Shown: positions 1-8,548 of the stretch, one piece after another | Layout of the letters: the number at the start of each line of letters is the position of its first letter | How positions within the stretch are numbered: the first letter of the stretch is position 1 | Source: Caldicellulosiruptor kronotskyensis 2002 | Lineage (GTDB): Bacteria > Bacillota > Thermoanaerobacteria > Caldicellulosiruptorales > Caldicellulosiruptoraceae | DNA: 64,000 nucleotides | Assembly: GCF_000166775.1 (NCBI RefSeq) | Contig: NC_014720.1 | Location: 2,636,001 to 2,700,000, forward strand | Reading direction: 5' to 3' | Notes under the pieces: generated by a model | Told to the model about the DNA's origin: nothing | Seen by the model: only the letters and a program-made list of their open reading frames with translations | The model's database searches: none | Made by a program: the position numbers and the translations under genes

Positions 1-2
1 AA

Positions 3-854
3 GTCCTTAGTGGTTCTGTTTACGTCAACAAAGACTTGGCTGTTTATAATTTTCCACAAATTTATTCAAAACCATTATATGTAAAATTCAGTGATACTTA
101 CAAGAATATGCCCATTCAGATTGATGTCGAGAAATATACAAAGTTGTTTGATGTCAGATCTAATAAACAGCTTCAAGAACTGGTGGCAAGCTATGCTGCG
201 GTTTTGATGCCTCAACTTGCAGCTGCTATTAAGTCTTCTGACAAAAAAGTGGAAATTGTCTTTAGCGATGGAAAAAAACAGAGCTGTAGCGAAATCATTT
301 TTGAATTTAACAAAAACTCAAGCTTAGAAATTGTAAAAGCGATTTTAACAAAAGCAGCAAATGACACTAAAACAAAAGAGTTTATACTTCAAGTTTTAAA
401 ACTAATACTTGAGGATTCAAAAGCAATTCTTCAGACTCAGATGCTACCTGAAGGAGAAGGACTAAACGCTGAGGATTTAGATGTAGGTGAAATCTTAAAT
501 CAGGTAAACCAAAACTACACTCAAGCTGTTAACAGTGCTGTTTATGCCATTGATGAAGTAAAGCCGCAGATTCCACCTTTTACTCTTCAGTACAGAATGA
601 TGATAGACGATAAGAATAACTTAAAAGGTGAAAGATTATACTTTTATTTGAAAGACTCCAATGATTTTAAAATTATGTTTGACATAAAAGGTGTTATAAA
701 TTCTTTAAATGCAAATATTAAGGTGCCCAAAATCGATATATCAAAAGGCGCTGATATGTCAAAGCTGACTAATAAAGATTTTGAAACTATGCAGAAGAAT
801 TTAGAAAATATATTTAAAAAGCTGGGCTTGCCAGTAGAAGGAATGAAGATGTAA
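3..854 (+). CDS. Unrecognised protein, C-terminal part (5' end outside window)
   Basis: The reading frame is open from the first bases of the window (in-frame codons from position 3), so the TTG at 36 is probably internal and the gene starts upstream. About 283 residues are visible. They are soluble in character, with mixed alpha/beta composition, no membrane segment and no motif I recognise. The C-terminal half (from about base 560) contains a beta-rich stretch (PPFTLQYRMMIDDKNN) followed by a lysine-rich helical tail. An intrinsic terminator follows 32 bases after the stop, so this is the last gene of its transcript. Because the N-terminus is missing, a signal peptide or anchoring domain cannot be judged. 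The existence of a real gene is well supported by length and codon use; the function is unknown. Confidence 0.75.
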   Translation, partial: VLSGSVYVNKDLAVYNFPQIYSKPLYVKFSDTYKNMPIQIDVEKYTKLFDVRSNKQLQELVASYAAVLMPQLAAAIKSSDKKVEIVFSDGKKQSCSEIIFEFNKNSSLEIVKAILTKAANDTKTKEFILQVLKLILEDSKAILQTQMLPEGEGLNAEDLDVGEILNQVNQNYTQAVNSAVYAIDEVKPQIPPFTLQYRMMIDDKNNLKGERLYFYLKDSNDFKIMFDIKGVINSLNANIKVPKIDISKGADMSKLTNKDFETMQKNLENIFKKLGLPVEGMKM

Positions 855-885
855 CGCAATTCAATATATTTTTATAGAAAAATTT

Positions 886-925
886 AAGGAGCTGCCAAAG
901 TTTTGAAAAACAGCTCCTTTTTTTG
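886..925 (+). terminator. Intrinsic terminator after the first gene
   Basis: Arms AAGGAGCTG (886-894) and CAGCTCCTT (911-919) form a 9-bp stem followed immediately by a run of T. It ends transcription of the plus-strand gene finishing at 854. Confidence 0.85.
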
Positions 926-964
926 TTTATTTTTTTTGGCTAGACTTTTGACTTTTAAAGCTTA

Positions 965-1183
965 TTATAATCTTTTATATGGTTGTCTTATAACATTATT
1001 ACCTAAATCACTAGCAACATTTGACATTTCAAATCTTAAGAGCCATAAAACTATATCAAGCAGCACAGAACCTGCCAAAAGAATAGGTTTATATTCTTTT
1101 GGTAACAAGGCGTGAACAAATTCTAATCCAATACCAATTGCAATATACATCAAATATTTTGAGCCAGAGCCTTTTTTATCCAT
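965..1183 (-). CDS. Small hydrophobic membrane protein
   Basis: A 72-residue protein starting at ATG 1183, with AAGGA a few bases upstream as ribosome-binding site. It begins with a short basic segment (MDKKGSGSK), then has one or two hydrophobic stretches (LMYIAIGIGLEFVHALL and PILLAGSVLLDIVLWLL) and a polar C-terminus. It is predicted to sit in the cytoplasmic membrane with two short spans. I recognise no family. It is convergent with the first gene and may share the terminator between them. The neighbouring TnpB fragment gives no hint of function. Likely real because of the start context and membrane topology, but small enough that it could be spurious. Confidence 0.5.
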   Translation of the reverse strand: MDKKGSGSKYLMYIAIGIGLEFVHALLPKEYKPILLAGSVLLDIVLWLLRFEMSNVASDLGNNVIRQPYKRL

Positions 1184-1202
1184 CCATTTTTCCTTAATGT
1201 CA

Positions 1203-1367
1203 TTAGTATAATCCTCTGTATTTCCTGTTGCTTTTCCTTACTATTCCACATCTGCTACATGTCTGTGAGGTATAGCTCTCATCCACTTCTACATACTCTA
1301 TACCACAGTTACTGCACTTTGTTCCAAGTTTCATCTTGAACTTCTCAAATGTTTTAACTATTATCAT
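1203..1367 (-). pseudogene. TnpB (IS200/IS605) zinc-ribbon fragment
   Basis: Minus-strand reading from 1367 gives 54 residues matching the C-terminal part of TnpB/OrfB: a basic lead-in (FEKFKMKLGTKCSNCGIEY), VEVDESYTSQ, then TCSRCG and a basic NRKYRGLY ending in a stop. The CxxC of the zinc ribbon and the DESYTS segment of the RuvC region are visible. The rest of the transposon-associated nuclease is absent on both sides, so this is a scrap. A similar stretch occurs in the larger TnpB pseudogene at 17957-18856. Confidence 0.8.
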
Positions 1368-1407
1368 TCTCTTCACTCAAATAGTTCAGTTATAAAAGAA
1401 TATTAAG

Positions 1408-1445
1408 AAGAGGTTATCTAAAATGTGTTTGTTAGATAGCCTCTT
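1408..1445 (-). terminator. Terminator of the 1476-2405 gene
   Basis: Inverted arms at 1408-1421 and 1432-1445 (AAGAGG.TATCTAA type, one G-T pair) lie just downstream of the minus-strand stop. The T tract is weak, so efficiency is uncertain. Confidence 0.55.
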
Positions 1446-1475
1446 AGCTGAATAAAACAATAATATTTTTCATGT

Positions 1476-2405
1476 TTAACCTATTACATACTCATCAGTG
1501 TTGTAAATTTGACCATCTTGATGGTTCACACCCTTATTATAGCTATTTATAAAATTATATGGTAGATATTGCAACACTATAAAGTAAGGCACTGCTATAA
1601 GGTAAAAAACAAATCCTATCAAACTTAAAATAATAAATAATACACTCTCTTGAGATGTTTCTGTTTTAAATAATGTATCAACAATATAAACTGGTATTTG
1701 GAAAACTATTGATACCAAAATACTATAAATATAAGCTGCTATTACAAATCCCATTTTCCCCTTTGTAAGCTTTAAGCTCTCTTTAACACTTTCTATAACT
1801 CCTATATTTTTATCCACCAATGCTGCATTTGCAAACATTAATCTTAATAACAGGTAAACACCTAATACTATACCAACAATACCAATTATAATCAGAGCAA
1901 AGCGTGCTAAATTATCGACAGCATCGGTACTAAAAGCTATACCTATAATACCTATAAAAAGTATTGACCCAACTATAAGTGTTAATAAAAATCCCAGTCC
2001 AACTATTTTCAAGGCCATCATCAGATTTTTTTCTTTTATTCCGGCAAAGAAAATTTCAAAAGGCTTTTTGTATATATCCTTTTCTCGTGTTATTTCAATA
2101 AAGGTCTTTACAAGTGGATATTGAATAAAAGCTAATACTAACAATACCCACATTATAAAAAGTAGAATCATCAAAATAATATAGAAAATAAATTTGCTAC
2201 TTAAAAATGGAAAAACATTCTTATCATTTAATAAACCTAATGTAGACATATCCACACCCATTAACATAGCCAATAAAATACCAAGTATTAGTAAAACCAC
2301 AACTGCCAAAGTACCAAGAATAAATGATATAACCAATAGACCCAATATGTATCCATAGTATCTTTTTGTGAAGAAAAATGAGTCTTTTAAGAAATCTTTA
2401 AACAT
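1476..2405 (-). CDS. Polytopic membrane protein of unknown function
   Basis: A 309-residue integral membrane protein with about six hydrophobic segments: around residues 17-45, 68-95, 130-155, 165-190, 215-240 and 260-290. A short basic cytoplasmic N-terminus (MFKDFLKDSFFFTKRYYG) precedes the first span. The overall pattern, and the segment near residues 190-215 (NAALVDKNIGVIESVKESLKLTKGK), resemble the integral membrane domain seen in glycerophosphodiester-phosphodiesterase-like and 'YciC-like' membrane proteins. In those families the charged loop is followed by another span. That comparison is recollection of a pattern, not a confirmed family. It is transcribed alone, with its own terminator downstream and the esterase terminator upstream. 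A role in membrane homeostasis is possible but unproven. Confidence 0.7.
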   Translation of the reverse strand: MFKDFLKDSFFFTKRYYGYILGLLVISFILGTLAVVVLLILGILLAMLMGVDMSTLGLLNDKNVFPFLSSKFIFYIILMILLFIMWVLLVLAFIQYPLVKTFIEITREKDIYKKPFEIFFAGIKEKNLMMALKIVGLGFLLTLIVGSILFIGIIGIAFSTDAVDNLARFALIIIGIVGIVLGVYLLLRLMFANAALVDKNIGVIESVKESLKLTKGKMGFVIAAYIYSILVSIVFQIPVYIVDTLFKTETSQESVLFIILSLIGFVFYLIAVPYFIVLQYLPYNFINSYNKGVNHQDGQIYNTDEYVIG

Positions 2406-2481
2406 CTCAGACTTCCTCCTTTTACCTGTGAGATAAATTTATATATTTTTAAAATACCACATTTTAATTAGATTGAAAACA

Positions 2482-2520
2482 AAAAGGCTAAAGCATTTTT
2501 TGGTATTGCTTTAGCCTTGC
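2482..2520 (-). terminator. Terminator of the acetyl xylan esterase gene
   Basis: A 12-bp perfect stem (AAGGCTAAAGCA / TGCTTTAGCCTT) is followed on the minus strand by TTTTTGTTTT. It is placed 28 bases after the esterase stop. Confidence 0.9.
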
Positions 2521-2547
2521 TAATACAAAATCCTATTTTTCAGTTTT

Positions 2548-3513
2548 TTATTTTAACATCTCCATAAGATACATAAATATCTTGTCATTTAAGTAGAAAA
2601 TCTGTTCATGTCCAAAGTCAGGGTAGATGAGCATTTGTTTTTTGGACTGTATTTTATTGTAGGCAGCAAACTGAGTAGATGGTGGGCAGATTGTGTCCAT
2701 AAGACCTGTAACCATTAAAACCTCTGCTCTTATCCACTTTGCAAGATGCTGAACATCTATGTAGCCAAGCTTTGTAAATATCTCATCTTCTCTTTCATGA
2801 AGAGGGTCTCTAAATCTGAAATATGTTCTTATTTCTTCATAAGCGTCTTTTGCTAAATCCATCTCCCAAACTCTCTTGTAGTCACAAAGAAAAGGATAAA
2901 CAGACACAACCCTTGAAATATAAGGAGATAAAGCTGCACAGGCAAGAGCAAGCCCGCCACCTTGAGAATATCCTAATGCTGCAATTCTTTTTTCATCTAC
3001 TTCTGGCATGTTAGCTATTATCTTTGCAAGCTCAGCTGTATCTAAGAAAATCTGCCTGTATAAAAGCTGGTCTTTATCATCGTCAAAACCCCTTATTATA
3101 TGTCCTTGAACCGTGTTGCCCTTCACACCACCAACATCTTCTGAATAACCATTTTGTCCTCTTACATCCATTGCAGCAACTATGAAACCTGCAGCAACAA
3201 GTCCAAATTTGTCACTCCAGTCGCCAGAATACCATTTGTATCCATGAAACATCAAAATTGCAGGGCATGGCTTCTCAATTTTTTTAGGTTTTATAAGCTG
3301 AACCCTTATTCTTGCTCCTTTTACTCCGGTAAAATACATATTAAAACACTCAGCATATGGAGCTTCTACTGACTCTTCTTTGACAATCTCTACATTGGGT
3401 TCAACCTCATCCATCTCTTTTAATGCCCTTTGCCAGTACTCATCAAAGTCTGGCGGACACGGATTTGTCCCCATATACGTTTTTAACTTTTCAAGCGGCA
3501 TTTCAAAAACCAT
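2548..3513 (-). CDS. axeA: Acetyl xylan esterase / cephalosporin-C deacetylase, family CE7
   Basis: A 321-residue alpha/beta-hydrolase of the CE7 type, which removes acetyl groups from short xylooligosaccharides and other small acetylated substrates. The catalytic serine lies in GYSQGG (near residue 182), the aspartate in VTGLMDTICPPS (near 271) and the histidine in DFGHEQ (near 302). The RGQ motif typical of CE7 is present (DVRGQNGYSED), as is the N-terminal NPCPPDFDEYWQ signature. Length matches the family (about 320). No signal peptide is visible, so action is cytoplasmic, on imported oligosaccharides. The gene is monocistronic. ATG at 3513 is preceded by AAGGAGTGAGG. A perfect 14-bp palindrome in the leader suggests sugar-responsive repression. 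Confidence 0.92.
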   Translation of the reverse strand: MVFEMPLEKLKTYMGTNPCPPDFDEYWQRALKEMDEVEPNVEIVKEESVEAPYAECFNMYFTGVKGARIRVQLIKPKKIEKPCPAILMFHGYKWYSGDWSDKFGLVAAGFIVAAMDVRGQNGYSEDVGGVKGNTVQGHIIRGFDDDKDQLLYRQIFLDTAELAKIIANMPEVDEKRIAALGYSQGGGLALACAALSPYISRVVSVYPFLCDYKRVWEMDLAKDAYEEIRTYFRFRDPLHEREDEIFTKLGYIDVQHLAKWIRAEVLMVTGLMDTICPPSTQFAAYNKIQSKKQMLIYPDFGHEQIFYLNDKIFMYLMEMLK

Positions 3514-3536
3514 ATAACCTCACTCCTTTTTGGATA

Positions 3537-3550
3537 TTCGTATATACGAA
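3537..3550. promoter_or_regulatory. Perfect palindromic operator upstream of axeA
   Basis: TTCGTATATACGAA is its own reverse complement. It lies 24 bases upstream of the esterase start, between a possible AT-rich promoter (about 3560-3600) and the ribosome-binding site. Its length and symmetry suit a GntR- or AraR-like repressor; the actual regulator is not in the window. Confidence 0.6.
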
Positions 3551-3667
3551 GAAAATACATAATATATTATCTTACAAAGTAAAAAAAATGTGATAGGGAT
3601 TATATCTCATTTTTTCAATATTTGTCTCATTTATTTTCTTATGCTAAATTGTATTCCTAAAACAAAA

Positions 3668-3712
3668 AGCAGGACTGTTTTCTCACTTTAGCATTTCAAA
3701 TCCAGCCCTGCT
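3668..3712 (-). terminator. Terminator of the fru-pts operon
   Basis: Arms at 3668-3677 and 3703-3712 (AGCAGGACTG / CAGCCCTGCT, one mismatch) are followed on the minus strand by TTTTTGTTTT, just after the ptsI stop. Confidence 0.85.
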
Positions 3713-3722
3713 ATTTTTTATT

Positions 3723-5414
3723 TTACTGCCAATTTAAAAGCTCTTTTACACGAAGGTTTTCTTCCTCAAACCTTGTTTGTAAAATTTTCTTCTTTACATT
3801 TAATATCTTAGAAGGATTTAAGCTTAGCTCATCAATACCAAGTCCTATCAAAACAGGAACAAATTCCTGGTTTGATGCAATCTCTCCGCACACCCCAACC
3901 TCTATGCCTCTTTTGTGAGCATTTTCAACTGTCATCTTAATAAGTCTCAAAACAGCCGGGTGCAAAGGATTGTACAGGTACGATACTTTATCATTTGTCC
4001 TGTCAATTGCAAGGGTGTACTGGATAAGGTCATTTGTTCCTATGCTAAAAAAGTCAGCTTCTTTAGCCAAAATATCTGAGATAACTGCTGCAGCAGGAGT
4101 TTCTATCATTATACCAATTTCGATGTTTTGTGAGAAAGGAATATTTTCTTTTTTGAGCTCTTCTTTGGCTTCCTGGATAATCCATTTTACCTGATACACT
4201 TCATCAATACAGGTTATCATAGGAAACATCATTTTGAGTTTTCCATAAATAGATGCTCTTAAAAGCGCCCTTAGCTGAGTTTTAAAAAGCTCTTTATTTC
4301 CTAAGCAGAGCCTGATAGCTCTGTACCCCAAAAAAGGATTTTCTTCTTTATCTATATTCAAATATGAAATATTCTTGTCTCCCCCAACATCCAAAGTTCT
4401 TATAATAACCGGCTTGCCTTCCATCTTTTCAAGTACAGTTTTATAAACTTCAAACTGTTCATCTTCTGATGGTGGCTGGCTTCTATCCATGAACAAAAAC
4501 TCTGTTCTGAAAAGCCCAATTCCTTCTGCTCCATTTTTCAGGGCAGCGTCAATCTCTTCTATATGCGCAATATTTGCAAACAGTTTTATCCTTTTCCCAT
4601 CTTGTGTCTTGGACTCAACATACAAAAAGCTTTTTAACTCTTCTTTTCTCTTATTTTCTTCCACAATCTTCTTTTCATACTCCTTTATTAAATCCTCTTC
4701 AGGATTCACATAGACAAACCCCTCATAGCCATCTACAATCAGAAAATCTCCGTCTTTTATTTTATTGATTATATCTTCTACACCAACAACTGCGGGAATT
4801 TCGTATGTTCTTGCAATTATTGCTGTATGAGAAGTTTTGCCACCTTTCTCTGTGACAAATCCCCGCACATTTTGTTTATTTATTTGGGCTGTTTGTGAAG
4901 GAGTAAGGTCATGCACAATCAAAATACTGTCCTCAGGAAGATTTTTTAGGTCTATTTGTTTTTCTCCATTCAAAATTTTAATTAGTCTCAAAGCTACATC
5001 TTTTATATCATTTGCCCTCTCTCTCATATATTCATCTTCTAAGCTCAAAAGCATATTTTCAAAAAACCTTGCCGACTCATCAATGGCAAACTCAGCATTT
5101 ATCCCTTCTTCTATCTTTCCTCTTACCATATTTACAAATTCTGGGTCGTCAAGGATTAAAAGATGGGCATCAAAAATCATTGCGTTTTTTTCGCCTAAAC
5201 TTTCCTGAGTTGCAGCTTTTATCTTCCTTATCTGTTCTTTTGCTTTTTCTATGCTATCCAAAAAGCGTCTCAGCTCAGCACCAGTATTCTCTATTTTTGT
5301 CTTTTTGATTGTATATTCACTTTCTTTGATTACAACTGCTCTCCCCAAACCAATCCCTTCTGAGACAGGAATGCCTTTTATCACCACACTATTTACCCCC
5401 ATCAACTTACTCAT
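3723..5414 (-). CDS. ptsI: PTS enzyme I (phosphoenolpyruvate-protein phosphotransferase)
   Basis: A 563-residue cytoplasmic enzyme that takes phosphate from phosphoenolpyruvate and passes it to HPr. The N-terminal swivelling domain carries the phospho-accepting histidine in GGKTSHTAIIAR (near residue 195). The C-terminal PEP-binding barrel shows GIGLFRTEFLFMDR, IRTLDVGGDKN, FFSIGTNDLIQYTLA and the active cysteine region GVCGEIAS. Length is close to the usual 570. The start codon at 5414 overlaps the end of ptsH by 8 bases, so the two are translationally coupled. It is the last gene of the fructose operon and is followed by a strong terminator. Clustering with fruK and the fructose permease means the general PTS proteins are made together with the fructose system. 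Confidence 0.96.
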   Translation of the reverse strand: MSKLMGVNSVVIKGIPVSEGIGLGRAVVIKESEYTIKKTKIENTGAELRRFLDSIEKAKEQIRKIKAATQESLGEKNAMIFDAHLLILDDPEFVNMVRGKIEEGINAEFAIDESARFFENMLLSLEDEYMRERANDIKDVALRLIKILNGEKQIDLKNLPEDSILIVHDLTPSQTAQINKQNVRGFVTEKGGKTSHTAIIARTYEIPAVVGVEDIINKIKDGDFLIVDGYEGFVYVNPEEDLIKEYEKKIVEENKRKEELKSFLYVESKTQDGKRIKLFANIAHIEEIDAALKNGAEGIGLFRTEFLFMDRSQPPSEDEQFEVYKTVLEKMEGKPVIIRTLDVGGDKNISYLNIDKEENPFLGYRAIRLCLGNKELFKTQLRALLRASIYGKLKMMFPMITCIDEVYQVKWIIQEAKEELKKENIPFSQNIEIGIMIETPAAAVISDILAKEADFFSIGTNDLIQYTLAIDRTNDKVSYLYNPLHPAVLRLIKMTVENAHKRGIEVGVCGEIASNQEFVPVLIGLGIDELSLNPSKILNVKKKILQTRFEEENLRVKELLNWQ

Positions 5415-5667
5415 TTAGATTCTCTAATAAATCCACTAAACGTTTTAAAGCTTGGTCTTCATCTTCGCCTACAACTTTGAGAATAATCTCATCACCTTTT
5501 TTAGCTCCCATTGCCAAGATGTTTAAAATACTTTTTGCATTTACTTCCTTCCCGTCTTTTATAATAAAAATATCACTTTTAAACTTCCCCGCTTCAGTCA
5601 CAAATATGCTGGCAGGCCTTGCGTGAAGACCTGTTGGATTTTTTAAAACAACTTTAGCTTCAACCAT
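5407..5667 (-). CDS. ptsH: HPr phosphocarrier protein
   Basis: An 86-residue phosphocarrier, starting at ATG 5667 with a strong GGAGGAGG ribosome-binding site; the open frame extends further upstream but that part is not protein-like. The catalytic histidine is in PTGLHARPAS (His15 region). The regulatory serine segment AKSILNILAMGAKKG (Ser46 region) is intact, so it could be phosphorylated by HPr kinase and serve carbon catabolite control, as is usual in Firmicutes. It relays phosphate from enzyme I to the adjacent fructose IIA. It lies downstream of a small hairpin that separates it from the IIBC gene and overlaps ptsI by 8 bases. Confidence 0.95.
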   Translation of the reverse strand: MVEAKVVLKNPTGLHARPASIFVTEAGKFKSDIFIIKDGKEVNAKSILNILAMGAKKGDEIILKVVGEDEDQALKRLVDLLENLNE

Positions 5668-5707
5668 TTTAAATCCTCCTCCGCCATATGATAAGTTTAT
5701 TTGAAAG

Positions 5708-5735
5708 AAGAAAAGGCAGGCACTCACCTGCCTCG
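5708..5735 (-). terminator. Hairpin between fructose IIBC and ptsH
   Basis: GGCAGG-TGAGTG-CCTGCC (5715-5732) with a T/C-rich tail on the minus strand forms a short terminator-like hairpin. It may reduce readthrough into ptsHI, or act as an RNA processing or stability element. Confidence 0.6.
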
Positions 5736-5747
5736 AAAGCTTTTTAT

Positions 5748-7112
5748 TCATAGTTTCTTTGGCTTTAAAACCGAAACTATAAGTGCTGTTACAACTGTTC
5801 CTATTGCAATAGCTACCGCATACAAAAGCAAATTTCCTACAGCGTTTGGTATCGGCAGTACAAATATCCCGCCATGTGGAACTGCCAAAGTACATTTGAA
5901 CAAAATACTCAGGGCCGAAGTTACTGCTGATCCAATCATAATAGATGGAATAACCCTCAGTGGATCTGCAGCAGCAAATGGAATAGCACCTTCAGTTATA
6001 AATGAAATCCCAAGGAAGAATGCCGCCTTTCCTGCTTCTCTTTCTTCTGTTGTAAATTTATCCTTTGCAATTAAGGTTGCAAGCGCAAGTCCAAGTGGTG
6101 GTGTCATGCCAGCTGCCATAACAGCTGCCATTATTGTTGATGGCTGACCTGCCGCCAGAGTTGATACAGCAAATGTATATGCAGCTTTGTTGACAGGTCC
6201 ACCCATATCAAACGCCATCATCAAACCCAAAATTATTCCAAGTAACACAGCGCTGCCACTGCTCATGCTCTTGAGCCATTCAGTCATTGCCTTATTTAAA
6301 GCTGCAACAGGTTCACCTACAACATATATCATACCCAAACCAATAATCAATGTTGACAAAACAGGAAGTATCAATACTGGCATCAAACCTTCCATTGTCT
6401 TTGGTAGCTTTATGGTTTTCTTAAGCCATGCAACTAAATACCCAGCTGCAAACCCTGCAACAATGCCGCCCAAAAAACCTGCTCCAAGCTTATTTGCTAA
6501 AAGCCCACCAATCATTCCTGGTACAAGCCCAGGCCTGTCTGCAATCGAAAATGCAATAAAGCCAGCCAGAATTGGAACCATGAGATAAAATGCACTGCCA
6601 CCACCTATGTCCATGAGCGCTGCTGCAAGTGTTCCTTTTTTCTCAAAAGCTTTAATTCCAAATGCAAAAGATATTGCAATTAAAATACCACCTGCAACAA
6701 CAAATGGAATCATATAAGAAACACCTGTCATCAAATGCTTGTAAACACCAGTTGCTTTTTCTTTTGCTTCTTTCTTGGCCTCAAAGACCTTGTCAACATA
6801 ATCTTTCTTTTCCATGTTCATTGCTTTTGTGATAAGTCCTTTGGGGTCTTTGATAGCATCCTTTACACTTGCCCGAACAATTGGAAGCCCTTGGAACCTG
6901 TCCTCATCAATCTTTGTGTCGCATGCAAGTATAACTGCATGTGCCTCTTTTAAATCTTCGGGTGTTATCTCGTTTTCTGCACCGACAGATCCTCTTGTCT
7001 CAACCTTGATTTCAACCCCAAGCTCCTTTGCCGCCATCTGAAGTGCCTCTGCCGCCATGTATGTGTGGGCAATTCCAGTGGGGCAAGATGTGACAGCCAC
7101 AATTTTTTTCAT
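5748..7112 (-). CDS. fruA: Fructose-specific PTS enzyme IIBC
   Basis: A 454-residue membrane permease that phosphorylates fructose to fructose 1-phosphate during uptake. The N-terminal IIB domain (residues about 1-100) carries the phosphocysteine in TSCPTGIAHTYMAAEAL. A linker of about 30 charged residues leads to the IIC domain, with about eight or nine membrane segments; AFDMGGPVNKAAYTF and GISFITEGAIPFAAADP are typical fructose IIC motifs. I chose ATG 7112 because GAGGAGG lies 9 bases upstream; an ATG 18 bases earlier overlaps that ribosome-binding site. The IIA domain is a separate gene directly upstream (21-base gap). It belongs to the fruR-fruK-IIA-IIBC-ptsH-ptsI operon. Confidence 0.95.
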   Translation of the reverse strand: MKKIVAVTSCPTGIAHTYMAAEALQMAAKELGVEIKVETRGSVGAENEITPEDLKEAHAVILACDTKIDEDRFQGLPIVRASVKDAIKDPKGLITKAMNMEKKDYVDKVFEAKKEAKEKATGVYKHLMTGVSYMIPFVVAGGILIAISFAFGIKAFEKKGTLAAALMDIGGGSAFYLMVPILAGFIAFSIADRPGLVPGMIGGLLANKLGAGFLGGIVAGFAAGYLVAWLKKTIKLPKTMEGLMPVLILPVLSTLIIGLGMIYVVGEPVAALNKAMTEWLKSMSSGSAVLLGIILGLMMAFDMGGPVNKAAYTFAVSTLAAGQPSTIMAAVMAAGMTPPLGLALATLIAKDKFTTEEREAGKAAFFLGISFITEGAIPFAAADPLRVIPSIMIGSAVTSALSILFKCTLAVPHGGIFVLPIPNAVGNLLLYAVAIAIGTVVTALIVSVLKPKKL

Positions 7113-7133
7113 CTTCCCATTCCTCCTCATTTT

Positions 7134-7583
7134 TTATTTTTCTTCAAAAGCAGTTATGACATCTTCAAAAGACTTAGCATTATATAATTTTTTTCTCACA
7201 TCTTCATGCATAAGTTTTCGTGATATAAAACTCAATACATGAAGATGTGTATCATCCGCATTTTCAGGAACTGCAATTAAAAAGAATATATATGCAGGCT
7301 CTCCATCCATAGAATCAAAATCTACCCCTTTTTTAGAAACACCAAAGGTAATACAAGGCTCTAAAACTGAACTATCTTTTCCATGAGGAATTGCAATGCC
7401 CATACCTATACCTGTTGAAAATTCTTCTTCACGTTTTATAACTGCCTTTTTAAACTTTTCTTTATCAGATAGTTTGCCATCTTTATGAAGAAGCTCTATA
7501 AGTTCATCAATAACTGCCTCTTTTGTTTCTGCCTGCAGATCAAAAATCATTCTTGATGGTGAAAACAAAGCTTTTATATCCAT
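7134..7583 (-). CDS. Fructose-type PTS enzyme IIA
   Basis: A 149-residue cytoplasmic IIA of the fructose/mannitol class (PTS_EIIA type 2). The phosphorylated histidine is in GMGIAIPHGKDSSV (near residue 65). The C-terminal segment DDTHLHVLSFISRKL is also typical. It accepts phosphate from HPr and passes it to the IIB domain of the next gene. Its start overlaps the end of fruK by 10 bases, indicating coupled translation. In many bacteria this domain is fused to IIBC; here the permease is split into IIA plus IIBC. There is no fused HPr-like (FPr) domain, consistent with a separate ptsH downstream. Confidence 0.93.
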   Translation of the reverse strand: MDIKALFSPSRMIFDLQAETKEAVIDELIELLHKDGKLSDKEKFKKAVIKREEEFSTGIGMGIAIPHGKDSSVLEPCITFGVSKKGVDFDSMDGEPAYIFFLIAVPENADDTHLHVLSFISRKLMHEDVRKKLYNAKSFEDVITAFEEK

Positions 7584-8521
7584 TTGAATTCCCCCAGCCT
7601 TTCTAATTTTATTTTTTCTAAAAACCCCTCAATTTCATTTTTTTCAGGCGCCTTTACACCCTCCTTTGAGACTTTTGCCGCTGCACAGGCTAAAGCAAGC
7701 TTGAAAATAGATATATCATCCATATTTTGCGAAAGCCCATAAGAAATAGCCGCAACCATTGAATCGCCAGCACCTGTTGTGCTTTTTACTTTAGCCTCAG
7801 CTGCCTTTGCAAACAGCTCCATATTTTCTGTCACAAAAACTGCACCCTTTGCTCCCATCGAAATCAAAACCTTTTTTATCCCACTTTCTATGAGTCTTCT
7901 TGCTGAACTTACAATTGAACTTAAATCATTTTCATCCACATCAAAAAGGCATTTAAATTCATGGATATTTGGCTTTATAACATCTGGCTTTTCTAAAACA
8001 CCGCTCTCAAGCGCTTTTCCGTCGGCATCATATATAACCTTTGCACCTTTTCGTTTTAGCATTCTTATAAGCTCTACATACACATCCTCATCTACACTAG
8101 GTGGAAGGCTTCCTGAGAGCACAAAGATGTCATCAGTTTTTGCTATCCTATCTATCTTTTCAAACAAAAGGTTTATGTCTTTCTTCTTCACTTCAAAACC
8201 ATTTTGATTGAGGTCAGTATAAACCTTTTGTGCCGTCTCAACAATTTTGATGTTTGTTCGTGTAAGACCATCCACAAGGATGAAGTCAAAATCAAGTTGC
8301 AAGTCTTTTAAATATTTCAAAAACCAATCCTTGTTGTCATTTCCTAAAAAACCAAGAGCAATTGATTTTCCGCCCAAGGATTTTATAACCTTTGAAACAT
8401 TTATGCCTTTTCCACCTGCATCTATTAAACAATGGTTGCTTCTGTTTACTTGCCCTTTTTTTAGCTCATCGATATACACTGTCATATCTATTGCTGGATT
8501 TAGTGTAACTGTATAAATCAA
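7574..8521 (-). CDS. fruK: 1-phosphofructokinase
   Basis: A 315-residue PfkB-family sugar kinase that converts fructose 1-phosphate to fructose 1,6-bisphosphate. The N-terminal TLNPAIDMTVY and DAGGKGINVSKVIKSLG are diagnostic of 1-phosphofructokinases and tagatose-6-phosphate kinases. The C-terminal STTGAGDSMVAA holds the anion hole and catalytic Asp (near residue 253). The fructose permease next to it makes the fructose 1-phosphate assignment the natural one. The gene starts 27 bases after fruR and overlaps the IIA gene by 10 bases. Cytoplasmic. Confidence 0.95.
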   Translation of the reverse strand: MIYTVTLNPAIDMTVYIDELKKGQVNRSNHCLIDAGGKGINVSKVIKSLGGKSIALGFLGNDNKDWFLKYLKDLQLDFDFILVDGLTRTNIKIVETAQKVYTDLNQNGFEVKKKDINLLFEKIDRIAKTDDIFVLSGSLPPSVDEDVYVELIRMLKRKGAKVIYDADGKALESGVLEKPDVIKPNIHEFKCLFDVDENDLSSIVSSARRLIESGIKKVLISMGAKGAVFVTENMELFAKAAEAKVKSTTGAGDSMVAAISYGLSQNMDDISIFKLALACAAAKVSKEGVKAPEKNEIEGFLEKIKLERLGEFKWI

Positions 8522-8548
8522 TTTGATCCCACCTTGAAATTTAAAGTT

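Noticed and set aside
965-1183. Holin or toxin identity for the small membrane protein
   Set aside because: Size and hydrophobicity fit, but there is no phage context, antitoxin or lysis gene nearby.
4489-5308. Long plus-strand open frames opposite ptsI and other operon genes
   Set aside because: They are antisense shadows of strongly conserved coding sequence.
5668-5895. N-terminal extension of the HPr frame to 162 residues
   Set aside because: The extension lies across the IIBC gene end, is Cys-rich and unlike HPr; the strong ribosome-binding site is at ATG 5667.
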